This document shows positions 24,900 to 33,800 of a DNA stretch of 64,000 bases, piece after piece. The notes beneath the pieces were generated by a model, which had not been told where the DNA came from, did no database searches, and saw nothing but the letters and a program-made list of their open reading frames with translations. Source of the stretch: Rothia sp035916755 (GTDB taxonomy: Bacteria; Actinomycetota; Actinomycetes; Actinomycetales; Micrococcaceae); the NCBI RefSeq assembly GCF_035916755.1, contig NZ_JAYWIX010000002.1, positions 328,077 through 392,076 on the forward strand, in the 5' to 3' direction. Made by a program: the position numbers and the translations under genes. Each line of letters starts with the position of its first letter. Positions within the stretch are counted from its first letter, which is position 1.

Positions 24900-26615
24900 C
24901 TAGTTGAAGCTCAGGACGACGGCCTCGTAGGGGCGCAGGGTGCCTTCTGCGGGGGCGTCCGGGTAGTTACTGGTCAGGAGGGTCCCGTCAGCGAAGGTGA
25001 AACCCTCGTAGGTGCGGTTTACCGGCTGGTCGGTGAAGTTGGCCACCACCAGCAGGGTCTTGCCCTCTGATTCGCCGGTTCCCTTGCGCAGGTAGGCGTA
25101 GACCTCGTTATCGTCGGCGTCCAGGAGCTGGTAGGTGCCGTTGATGATGATGGGGTGGGCCTTGCGCAGGGCCAGGAGCTGGCGGTAGTGGTGGTAGACG
25201 GAGTTGGGGTCTGCTACTGCCTGCTCGGCGTTGATTTCGGTGTAGCGGGGGTTGATGGAGAGCCAGGGGGTGCCGGTGGTGAAACCTGCGTGCTCGCTGG
25301 CGTCCCACTGCATAGGGGTGCGGGCGTTGTCTCGGCCGGAGGCGGAGATGTAGCGGAGCATATCCTCGTGGCTAACCATGCCGGAGCCCACGAGCTTGCG
25401 GTAGGAGTCGTGGATTTCGAGGTCGTTGTAGAGGTTCACATCGTCAAAGTAGACGTTGGTCATGCCCAGCTCTTCGCCCTGGTAGATGTAGGGGGTGCCC
25501 TGCATGAAGTGCAGGACGGTGCCCAGCATCTTGGCGGATACTACCCGGTATTCGGGGGAGTCATTGCCGAAGCGGGAGACGGTGCGGGGCTGGTCGTGGT
25601 TGTTCCAGTAGAGGGCGTTCCAGGCCTTGCCGGAGAGGTCATCCTGCCACTTAGAGAGGATGCGCTTGAGGTCTACGAGCTGGAAGCGGGTGTCGTTCCA
25701 CTTGCCCAGCTTGGAGTCGGGGTTGGCGTCCACGCCCATATGCTCAAACTGGAAGAGGGTCTGGAGCTCGCCTCGATCGAAGCCGGTGTAGAGCAGGCCG
25801 TCTGCGGTGGTGACGTGCGGGGTTTCGCCTACGGTAATGACGGGGTAGTGGGCCAGCACCTCGCGGTGCATCTCCTGAAGGAACTCGTGGATGCGGGGGC
25901 CATTGGCGGCCATGCCCAGGGAGTCGGTCTTGGCACCGGCGGCTACGGCGGGGTCATCGGCGTAGGCCTGGTCCTTGGAAATCAGGTTAATGACGTCCAT
26001 GCGGAAGCCATCGACGCCCTTATCGAGCCAGAAACGCATAAGGTCATAGACCTCGTTGCGTACCACAGGGTTTTCCCAGTTGAGGTCGGGCTGCTTGGTG
26101 GAGAAAAGGTGCAGGTAGAACTGCTCGGTGGTAGGCTCCCATTCCCAGACGGAGGGGGAGAAAGCCGCAATCCAGTTGTTGGGCGGGATGGGGGTACCAT
26201 CCTCCTCGTAGCCTGCCGGGTCCTTCCAGATGTAGTAGTCGCGGTACTTGTTGTCGCGGGAGGACTTGGCCTGACGGAACCACTCGTGCTCATCTGAGGT
26301 GTGGTTAACCACCAGGTCCATCACAATCTTGATACCCAGTTTCTTGGACTCTTCCAGCAGGGTATCGAAGTCAGCCATAGTACCGAACTCGTCCATGATG
26401 TCCCGGTAGTCAGAGATGTCATAGCCGTTATCGTCATTGGGGGACTTATAGACGGGGGACAGCCAGATAACCTCAACACCCAGATCCGCCAGGTAGGGCA
26501 GCTTCTGTGTAATACCGGGGATGTCTCCCACACCGTCCCCGTTGGAGTCCTTAAAGGACCGGGGGTAAATCTGGTAGACAACGGGTTCTTGCCACCACTG
26601 GATTTCGCGTGCCAT
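24900..26615 (-). CDS. GH13 oligo-1,6-glucosidase / alpha-glucosidase
   Basis: The 571-residue paralog of the following gene shares QPDLNWENP. The catalytic residues are Asp207 (GFRMDVIN), Glu264 (TVGETP) and Asp341 (NNHDQPR). Val208 after the nucleophile is the residue linked with alpha-1,6 (isomaltose-type) cleavage. It has no signal peptide. The ATG at 26615 has AAAGGAG upstream and lies 22 bp after the MapP-like gene. TreC (trehalose-6-phosphate hydrolase) is an alternative, but the QPDLNW motif favours the oligo-1,6-glucosidase subfamily. Confidence 0.88.
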   Translation of the reverse strand: MAREIQWWQEPVVYQIYPRSFKDSNGDGVGDIPGITQKLPYLADLGVEVIWLSPVYKSPNDDNGYDISDYRDIMDEFGTMADFDTLLEESKKLGIKIVMDLVVNHTSDEHEWFRQAKSSRDNKYRDYYIWKDPAGYEEDGTPIPPNNWIAAFSPSVWEWEPTTEQFYLHLFSTKQPDLNWENPVVRNEVYDLMRFWLDKGVDGFRMDVINLISKDQAYADDPAVAAGAKTDSLGMAANGPRIHEFLQEMHREVLAHYPVITVGETPHVTTADGLLYTGFDRGELQTLFQFEHMGVDANPDSKLGKWNDTRFQLVDLKRILSKWQDDLSGKAWNALYWNNHDQPRTVSRFGNDSPEYRVVSAKMLGTVLHFMQGTPYIYQGEELGMTNVYFDDVNLYNDLEIHDSYRKLVGSGMVSHEDMLRYISASGRDNARTPMQWDASEHAGFTTGTPWLSINPRYTEINAEQAVADPNSVYHHYRQLLALRKAHPIIINGTYQLLDADDNEVYAYLRKGTGESEGKTLLVVANFTDQPVNRTYEGFTFADGTLLTSNYPDAPAEGTLRPYEAVVLSFN

Positions 26616-26637
26616 GATGTGCTCCTTTGCGGTTTGG

Positions 26638-27468
26638 CTAGATATCGAGGGTCAGTAGCAGACCGGAATGGTCTGAAATTGCGGTTTCATCGGTGTCGGG
26701 GAAGACAACCTCGTGGGTGCGGACGTGTGTGGGCTGGTCGGTCAGCACAAGGTCGATACGCAGGGCTTGGGTGAGATTATCCCAGCCATGGATGGCCTTG
26801 TGAACGGTAAACTCACCGGTCACCTGCTCAGCTACCGTGTAGGTGTCGATCCAGCCGCGCTCTAGCATCAGGTTGTAGCCTTCACCTTGCACCTGGGCCG
26901 CATTGTTGAAGTCACCGGCCAGAATCACGGGGGCACCGTTAGCGAGCTGTTTCATCTGCCCCTCTAACTGGGTGAACTCATCAGCAAAGAGGGCTACCCC
27001 ACCGAGCTTCCACCAACTCATATGGGCGCTCGCAACCCAGGCACCCCCGAACTCCTCACCCAGCTGTACCGCCACGGCAACCCGCCGGGCGACGTCCTGA
27101 TCTGTATACGCTGGGGAGAGATCTACCAACTCGCAGCGCTCAAAGGGCTGCCGGGTCAAAAGGGCTACACCCTCGTCGTAGCGGTCAAAGCCTAAGTGGG
27201 AAACTGACCAGGCCCAGTGGTAGGGGGACCCTAGCTGCTCCAAAAACTGGTTGAGCAGCAGAGCATAGTTATCCTGGCGGACGGGGCGGTCAGCACCGCC
27301 GATAAAGCCCAACGGGGCATCCACCACGGGAGATTCCACAAACTGATTGACCTCCTGCAGAGCAACTACATCAACCTGCTCCCGCACAATAAACTGAGCC
27401 AACTCAAAAATCTTGGGAATCTGGTGCACCTCAAGCCAGCTGTGGGTGTTCAGAGTTAATAGTTTCAT
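26638..27468 (-). CDS. mapP: MapP-like sugar phosphatase (EEP family)
   Basis: The 276-residue endonuclease/exonuclease/phosphatase-fold protein has the metal and catalytic blocks MKLLTLNTHSW, VVALQEVNQ, ASAHMSWWKLGG, ILAGDFNN and ISDHSGL. Enterococcal MapP, a maltose-6'-phosphate phosphatase that works with a maltose PTS, belongs to this family and starts in a very similar way. Here the gene sits in an operon with two alpha-glucosidases and is divergent from a PTS EIIBC gene, which strongly supports that role. The ATG at 27468 is preferred over a TTG three codons earlier, which would precede the conserved start. The exact substrate (maltose-6'-P or an isomer) is not shown. Confidence 0.75.
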   Translation of the reverse strand: MKLLTLNTHSWLEVHQIPKIFELAQFIVREQVDVVALQEVNQFVESPVVDAPLGFIGGADRPVRQDNYALLLNQFLEQLGSPYHWAWSVSHLGFDRYDEGVALLTRQPFERCELVDLSPAYTDQDVARRVAVAVQLGEEFGGAWVASAHMSWWKLGGVALFADEFTQLEGQMKQLANGAPVILAGDFNNAAQVQGEGYNLMLERGWIDTYTVAEQVTGEFTVHKAIHGWDNLTQALRIDLVLTDQPTHVRTHEVVFPDTDETAISDHSGLLLTLDI

Positions 27469-27758
27469 CGAGTACAAGCGTCACTTTCGCGGGTGAAGAA
27501 GGGAAACCTACGGGTACCCATCCTAGGTGCGCCAGTCCTGTCTGCCCCTAACAAACCCGGCCCCTGAGCCCCGGCACTTTTACCCGCTCCCGAAAAACGT
27601 GCCAGTTCACGGCATTAATGCCAAAGTACCCCAAATCATGCTTGCAGGCTCCCAAAGAATGGTTAGATAAGCCTAGTAATCACACGGGTGGCGCTCCGCA
27701 CACACCAACGTATCACGCAAACGTCGAGCCCCACCTATACACGAAAGGTTCTTATCCG
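27469..27758. promoter_or_regulatory. Divergent control region of the maltose locus, with palindromes
   Basis: This 290-bp region drives mapP and the glucosidases leftward and the PTS rightward. GGCATTAATGCC (27611-27622) is a perfect 12-bp palindrome and a candidate operator. GGGTACCC (27512-27519) lies beside a minus-strand TAGGAT box (27525-27520). No clear match to a known carbon-catabolite operator is seen. Confidence 0.4.
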
Positions 27759-29405
27759 ATGATGGAGAAGATTCAGAGGTTCGGCTCGGCCATGCTGGCT
27801 CCCGTCCTCCTCTTTGCATTCGCCGGTCTTGCAGTGGGTATCGCCATTATCTGCAAGAACGAGCAGCTTCTGGGTAACATCGCCGCAGAAGGTACCGGCT
27901 GGTACAACTTCTGGACCCTCTGGGAAGAAGGTTCCTGGACCGTCTTCCGCCAGATGGAACTGCTCTTTGTGCTGGGTCTTCCCATTGCACTGGCTAAGCA
28001 GGCTCAGGCACGTGCCGTGCTGGAAGCTGGCATGGTTTACATGACCTTCAATTACTTCGTTGCTGCAATCCTCAACATCTGGGGCGCAAACTTCGGTATC
28101 GACTACAACGTCGATTTGGCAACTGCCACCGAAGCAACCGGTCTGAAGGTTATTGCCGGTATCAAGACCCTTGACACTGGTATCTTTGGTGCAATCATCA
28201 TCTCGGCAATTGTTGTGTGGCTGCACAACCGCTACTTCAACACCAAGTTGCCCGACTTCCTCGGTATTTTCCAGGGCACCCAGTTCATCTATATCCTGGG
28301 CTTCTTCCTGATGATGCCTATCGCCCTCTTCTTCGTCGTTGTTTGGCCCACCGTTCAGACCGCTATCGGTTCCATGCAGGGCTTCTTCATCTCATCCGGT
28401 GTCTTCGGTGTATGGCTCTACACCTTCCTAGAGCGCATCCTCATCCCCACCGGCCTGCACCACTTCATTTACACCCCCTTCGTCTTCGGCCCTGCCGTTG
28501 TACCGAACGGCATCGTTTCCTACTGGGCTGAAAACCTGAGCGAATTCTCTCAGAGCACCACCCCCATGAAGGAACTCTTCCCCGGCGGCGGTTTCGCTCT
28601 GCACGGTAACTCAAAGGTCTTCGGTTCCGTTGGTATTGCAGCTGCTTTCTACTTCACCGCTGCTAAAGAAAAGCGCAAGGAAACCCTGGCACTGCTGATT
28701 CCTGTGACTCTAACCGCGATGCTGATTGGCATTACCGAGCCCCTCGAATTCACCTTCCTCTTCCTGGCACCCCCGCTGTTCGCAGTTCACGCAGTTCTTG
28801 CAGCAACTATGGCAGCAACCATGTACGGTTTTGGTGTAGTGGGCAACATGGGTGGCGGTCTTCTCGATACCTTCCTGTTCCAGAACTGGATTCCCATGTG
28901 GCACAACCACTCGGGTATGGTTCTCACCCAGATTGCTATCGGTCTCTGCTTTAGCCTCATCTACTTCCTTGTCTTCCGTTTTCTCATCCTCAAGTTCGAT
29001 TTCAAGACCCCCGGTCGTGAAATTGATGGCGGCGAAACCAAGCTCTACACCAAGGCTGACTACAAGGAAGCTAAGAAGAACGGCACCCTCGGTGCTGAAG
29101 GTGCCGCTGCCGCAGGTGCAGCTGCTGGTACTGCAACCGCAGTAGCATCAGACCCCTACACCCAGCGCGCAACCGACTTCCTGGCTCTGCTCGGCGGCCC
29201 CGCCAACATCACCGATGTGAACAACTGCGCCACCCGCCTGCGTGTCTCAGTAGATGACCCCTCACTGGTCGCTACCGAAGCTGACTTCAAGTCATCTGGC
29301 GCACTCGGCCTGGTCAACAAGGGCAAGGCCCTGCAGGTCATCGTCGGCATGGATGTCCCCCAGGTCCGCGACAAGTTCGAAGAAATGGTCAACGCTGGTA
29401 AGTAG
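27759..29405 (+). CDS. PTS alpha-glucoside/maltose transporter, EIIBC
   Basis: The 548-residue protein joins an EIIC membrane domain (about 1-420, ten or so helices) to an EIIB domain at the C-terminus with the phosphorylated cysteine in NNCATRL (Cys490). MMEKIQRFGSAMLAPVLLF and the ITEPLEFTFLFLAPPLF block fit the alpha-glucoside/maltose EIIBC family. An Ala- and Gly-rich linker joins the domains. No EIIA is present, so a glucose-type EIIA encoded elsewhere is presumed. GAAAGG at 27743-27748 sets the ATG at 27759; a longer frame to 27618 has no support. rpiR follows. Confidence 0.88.
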   Translation: MMEKIQRFGSAMLAPVLLFAFAGLAVGIAIICKNEQLLGNIAAEGTGWYNFWTLWEEGSWTVFRQMELLFVLGLPIALAKQAQARAVLEAGMVYMTFNYFVAAILNIWGANFGIDYNVDLATATEATGLKVIAGIKTLDTGIFGAIIISAIVVWLHNRYFNTKLPDFLGIFQGTQFIYILGFFLMMPIALFFVVVWPTVQTAIGSMQGFFISSGVFGVWLYTFLERILIPTGLHHFIYTPFVFGPAVVPNGIVSYWAENLSEFSQSTTPMKELFPGGGFALHGNSKVFGSVGIAAAFYFTAAKEKRKETLALLIPVTLTAMLIGITEPLEFTFLFLAPPLFAVHAVLAATMAATMYGFGVVGNMGGGLLDTFLFQNWIPMWHNHSGMVLTQIAIGLCFSLIYFLVFRFLILKFDFKTPGREIDGGETKLYTKADYKEAKKNGTLGAEGAAAAGAAAGTATAVASDPYTQRATDFLALLGGPANITDVNNCATRLRVSVDDPSLVATEADFKSSGALGLVNKGKALQVIVGMDVPQVRDKFEEMVNAGK

Positions 29406-29430
29406 TCACCTACTACCAATGACCTAACAC

Positions 29431-29498
29431 AGGGCTCCTGATGTTTTAGCGCCTATACTGTATAGAATTGCAGTGAACCGCAAAACTTCAGGAGCCCT
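29431..29498. promoter_or_regulatory. Inverted repeat flanking the rpiR promoter
   Basis: AGGGCTCCTGATGTTTT (29431-29447) and AAAACTTCAGGAGCCCT (29482-29498) are complementary except at one position. Between them lies CTATACTGTATAG (29453-29465), a perfect 6-1-6 palindrome overlapping likely -10 boxes (TATACT, TAGAAT). The right arm contains the rpiR ribosome binding site CAGGAG. It can act as paired operator half-sites, or as an mRNA stem that hides the site in read-through transcripts. Confidence 0.65.
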
Positions 29499-29500
29499 TT

Positions 29501-30268
29501 GTGGACTTACAGGAACTCGTCAACGCGCACCAGAACCGCCTCAGCGACACCGAACGCGAGATACTCGCCTTCATGCTCAACAACGAGCAGTTCGTTGCCG
29601 ACTCAACTATCAGCGCCCTGGCTCACAAGACCTTCACCTCTACGTCCAGCATTATCCGCCTGACAAAGAAGCTAGGCTTCTCTGGCTTTGCCGAACTGAA
29701 GTTTTTCGTGAAAAATTCACTTCTAGATGCAGCATCGCCTAACGCAGATTTTCTAGAGAGCGGTCGCACCGATATCCTCAAAACCTACGAGGGTCTCACC
29801 AATGTCGACTTCGAGCCCATCCTCAAGAAAATTGATTCGGCCCGCACCATCTACTGCTACGGAACCGGTTTTGCCCAGCGTACCGCTATTCAAGAATTTT
29901 CAAAGTCTATGCTGGCCTGTGGCAAATTCACCCACGTTATTCCGGCCTCCAGCGAATTCCGCGGGAGCATTGGGGTGATGAAGCCCGATGACCTCGTCAT
30001 CATTGCCTCGCTCTCGGGTGAAACCGAAAGCGCCCTACCCACCGTACGGGCCCTTGCGGCCCGCAAGATTCCCATGATTGCCATTACAGCACTGGGCGTC
30101 AACACCATCTCTGCTGCCGCAGATTTTTCACTGCACTACGAGTCCACTCCCACCGTTACCCTCAGCGCCAAGGAGCCCTACCACTCCTTTGTCGCCCTGA
30201 CCGTCCTGCTGGACTACACGGTGCGCCAATATATCCAGTACGTCGATACCCAAGAAAAGAATTCATGA
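29501..30268 (+). CDS. RpiR/MurR family transcriptional regulator
   Basis: The 255-residue protein has an N-terminal HTH (LSDTEREILAFMLNN, then STISALAHKTFTSTSSIIRL at about 35-55) and a C-terminal SIS domain (GTGFAQRTAIQEFSKSML, ASLSGETESA) that binds sugar phosphates. This is the standard RpiR layout. Its place after the PTS gene makes it the likely local regulator of the maltose genes, responding to a phosphorylated sugar. An unusual inverted repeat surrounds its promoter. Its stop overlaps the next gene by ATGA, so the two are coupled. Confidence 0.88.
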   Translation: MDLQELVNAHQNRLSDTEREILAFMLNNEQFVADSTISALAHKTFTSTSSIIRLTKKLGFSGFAELKFFVKNSLLDAASPNADFLESGRTDILKTYEGLTNVDFEPILKKIDSARTIYCYGTGFAQRTAIQEFSKSMLACGKFTHVIPASSEFRGSIGVMKPDDLVIIASLSGETESALPTVRALAARKIPMIAITALGVNTISAAADFSLHYESTPTVTLSAKEPYHSFVALTVLLDYTVRQYIQYVDTQEKNS

Positions 30269-30720
30269 ATGCCCTGCTCTATGCCCTGCGCGACACCCAG
30301 CGCCTCCGCACCTTCCTCTTCTGGTACTGGTTAATCAGCCCCTTCATTTTCTTCTTCTACCAGTTCGCGGTGTCGCGGGGAGAAAACGTCGAATTCCGCG
30401 AAATGCTTAACGAACCGGCTATCGCCCTTGCTTTTATCGTGAGCTGTATGTCGCTGATTATGGTGGGCCTGCTGCGGGCAGCAGAAACCGAAAACGAAAA
30501 CACCGAGCGCACCTTTGGCATGTTTGCAGTAGCCCAGCAGCTGCTCACCGGCAACGTTCCTGGCTTCCTGCTGAGCTACTTCTACACCCGCTCTCTCTGG
30601 GACGCCCCACGTGAGCCCTTCGCCCCCCGCCTCCGTTGGGTTATCCTTGCTGGTATAGCCCTGCTCGGTTTGCTGTCTTTACTCACCCTCTTGGCCTACG
30701 TCAACCTGGCCACCGGCTAA
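30265..30720 (+). CDS. Small integral membrane protein of unknown function
   Basis: This is a 151-residue protein with about four hydrophobic segments (FLFWYWLISPFIFFFYQFAV, IALAFIVSCMSLIMVGLL, LLTGNVPGFLLSYFY and WVILAGIALLGLLSLLTLLA). I do not recognise the family. It overlaps rpiR by four bases and is followed by a terminator, so it is the last gene of the PTS-rpiR unit. A link to sugar uptake is only suggested by position. Confidence 0.65.
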   Translation: MNALLYALRDTQRLRTFLFWYWLISPFIFFFYQFAVSRGENVEFREMLNEPAIALAFIVSCMSLIMVGLLRAAETENENTERTFGMFAVAQQLLTGNVPGFLLSYFYTRSLWDAPREPFAPRLRWVILAGIALLGLLSLLTLLAYVNLATG

Positions 30721-30733
30721 AAGCAACCTCACC

Positions 30734-30763
30734 GCCCTGTTCCTTCGGAACGGGGCCTTCTTA
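30734..30763 (+). terminator. Terminator of the PTS-rpiR unit
   Basis: GCCCTGTTCC (30734-30743) pairs with GGAACGGGGC (30747-30756) over a TTC loop, followed by CTTCTTA. Confidence 0.8.
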
Positions 30764-30834
30764 TAGGGCCCGTGAATCTGTGGTATGGGCCTGAAAGCTC
30801 TATGATGGTAGGGAAGTTAACACGTGCAGAAAGC

Positions 30835-30847
30835 TAGAGTAGATTCA
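30835..30847 (+). promoter_or_regulatory. Possible leaderless promoter of the helicase-like gene
   Basis: TAGAGT (30835-30840) stands 7 nt before an in-frame GTG at 30848. A competing promoter, TATGAT at 30801-30806, would serve the upstream GTG at 30824. Confidence 0.4.
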
Positions 30848-33800
30848 GTGAACGAGCAGGTAAACCCTGAAACCGCTAACGAGCGTCCTACCGGTGCCGC
30901 AGCACCCTGGTCCCAGGGACATGCACAAACCCCGCTGGAAACCCCGGACTCTACTGCTGATGAACAGGTAACAGCTCAGGTGCAGGCAGGCCTTGAAGCC
31001 TGGGCCGAGCAGATGGAAACCTACACCGGCCCCGATGCCATGCTGGACTTCAACCAGGTCGACTACGTGCACATCGACCTCACCGACGCTAACTCCTCGG
31101 GTGTTGCCCAGATGCTTATGGGCAGAAAGACCCGCCTCTCTACCATCTTGCGTGATAAGGCCAAGCTTGAGGCCGGCATGGTAGCGGCCCGAGCTTTACG
31201 CACCAAAATTTTTGAGCTGGCAACCGGGCACGGACTAGATGCAGGCTACTTCGTTGCGGGCACCGCCTCTTGGCTTTCAAGAGATGTCCGCGAGGACGGT
31301 ATGGTAGGGGAGAAGCGATTTATCGCCCCTATCCTGATGGCTCCTCTTGCTATCACCCCCCACCCCACCAGCGATGACTTTGAGATCCAGCTGACCGGCC
31401 CGGCCCAGCTCAACCCCGCCATGGTGCGGCAGATCAAAAAAGAGTACGGCATCGACCTGGGCACCATGGACGTCGCCCAGCTCGCTAACTCCATGCGCAA
31501 GCTAGACCCTGAACCGGTCATTGAGCGCATGCGCGCCACCACCGGGGCTGTCCCCGGCATGACGATTCGCTCAACCTACTTCATCTCGACCTTCGCAGAC
31601 CTTAAGGAAAGCACCGGGGAGCTTCCGGCAACCGCCCACACCCCGCTCGTCCGCGATATTGCCCAGCTCAAGCTCAACCCGCTGGAGCAGCCCTTCGTTG
31701 CTCCCGTCCACAACACCCGTGAACCCCTTGATAGCCGCGACCCTGACACCGACATGCTGGTGGTGGACGCGGACGCCAGCGGGCAGGATATCGTCGACCT
31801 GGCCCACCTGGGGAACTCCCTGGCTGTGACTACCGCTCCAGGTACCGACCAGCTCGGCACTGCTGCCAATATCGCTGCGGCCCTGATTCACCAGGGGAAA
31901 TCTGTGCTCGTGGTGGGGGAGAAGCGCTCCACCCTCAACGATTTCAACCGCCTGCTGGAACGCACCCACCTCACCGACCTCACCTTTGATCTGCTGACCG
32001 AACGGGACTCAGAGGCCTACCGGCAGGAGTTCATCTCAGCGATTGTGCGCGATGAGAAAGCTCCCGCCCCCAACGTCACCGATATCCACCGGGAACTGGT
32101 CGAAACCCGTACCAAACTGCGCGGGCACACCGAATCGCTGCGGTTCACCGAATCCCGCTGGGGCTGCTCTGTCTACGATGCCCTACAAACCCTGGCAGCG
32201 CTTACCGCCCAGGATCCGGCACCCTCTACCCAGGTACGTCTAGCCCGCACCACCATGGACGAGCTGACCCGCCGTACAGAGACCGTCCACAAGCTCCAGC
32301 GTCTAGCTGATCTTGGCGGATTCCGCCCCTCAACCCGGGCCTCAGCCTGGCATCAGGCGAAGCTCACCAGCTCAGAAGACACCGAAGCCGCCCACGCCCT
32401 GGTCAAGAGCCTGCGTACTTCCCTGAGCGAAGTATCAGCGGGCATGGCCCTCATGGCCGACGAAACCGGCCTGAAGCCCGCCACCAGCATGGACGGCTGG
32501 GGAACCCAGCTTGACCTGCTCGAACGTATCGCTGATACTCTCACCCGCTTCAGGCCCGATATCTTCGACCGCCCTGTCACCGACCTGATCGCCGCCACCG
32601 CGAGCGGAACCTGGCGACGAGAGCACGGCATCGACATGTCGAGCATCCAGCGCTCCCGTCTGCGCCGTGCCGCCAAAGAATACATCGTGCCCGGCGTCAA
32701 CATCTCAGACCTGCACGAGAATCTCTTCATCGTTCAGGGCCAGCGTGAAGAATGGATTGGCCTGGCTAAGGATGAACGCGTCCCCACCATCCCCGAGAAC
32801 CTCGCCCACCTGCGGGCCCGCCACACCGCCCTGCTCGAAGAATTCACGGGGCTAGCTATCGTGCTGGAAGATTCCCCGGCCGGCACCCGCTTCTCAGCTA
32901 CCCCCCTCAACCAGCTCGAAGAGAGGCTCGCCGCCCTCATCGACGACGAATGGCTCCTGCACACCCTACCCGAGCGCGTCCGCCTCACCCAGGAACTGAG
33001 CGACCAGGGCCTGGGAGAGCTCCTCGATGACTTCTACGAACGCCAGCTCGAAAGCGACGCTGTAGCTGCTGAACTAGAACTTGCCTGGTGGCAGACTGCC
33101 CTTGAAATGATGCTGGCCTCTCAAGAACTTGAGATTCTCAGCGCAGACACCCTGCGCGACCTCGAAATCCGCTTCCGCCGGGCAGACTACTCGCACCTGG
33201 CGTCCGCCCCTGCCCGCCTGCATGCCCGCGTAGCTGATACCTGGCGCGCCCGCATCCAGGAGTACGACCACGAAGCGGCCTTCCTGCGCAGCCAGCTCAA
33301 GAGCCACGAGTTTAACCTCCAGCAGGTGCTGACCCATGCCCCCACCATGGCCACCACCCTGCTACCCCTATGGATCACCAGCCCCTTCGCCCTCTCAGGC
33401 AAGGTTCCCACCGGCATGCGCTTTGATGCAGCGATCCTGCTCGATGCCGAATCCACCCCGCTGGCAGCTAATCTACCTGCCCTCATCAGAGCAGAGCAGG
33501 TCATCGCCCTGGGCGATCCCCACAGCGGCTTCCCCTCACCCTTCATGGTCTCTGCGGTAGCCCAGAACGCGCCGGTCATCAAGAACCAAAAACTGGTCAG
33601 CACCTTCGAAGCCCTAGCCAAGGTCCTGCCCGCACGTTCCCTGGCCACCGTTAACCGAGCCGTAGACCCCGCCCTCTTTGCCTACCTCAACGAACACTTC
33701 TACGATGGGGCTCTCACCAGCTACCCCTGGGGTGAAGAAATTACCGACGGCACCCCGGCTCTCACCGTGGAATATGTGGACGTCACCGGGCGGGTCTCCG

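Noticed and set aside
24900..26615. Trehalose-6-phosphate hydrolase (treC) as the identity of a GH13 gene
   Set aside because: The QPDLNW motif and the MapP partner, which would remove the phosphate first, favour alpha-glucosidase activity on free sugars.
27618..27758. Longer N-terminus of the PTS protein
   Set aside because: The extra 47 residues are not like any EIIC start, and GAAAGG sits correctly before 27759.
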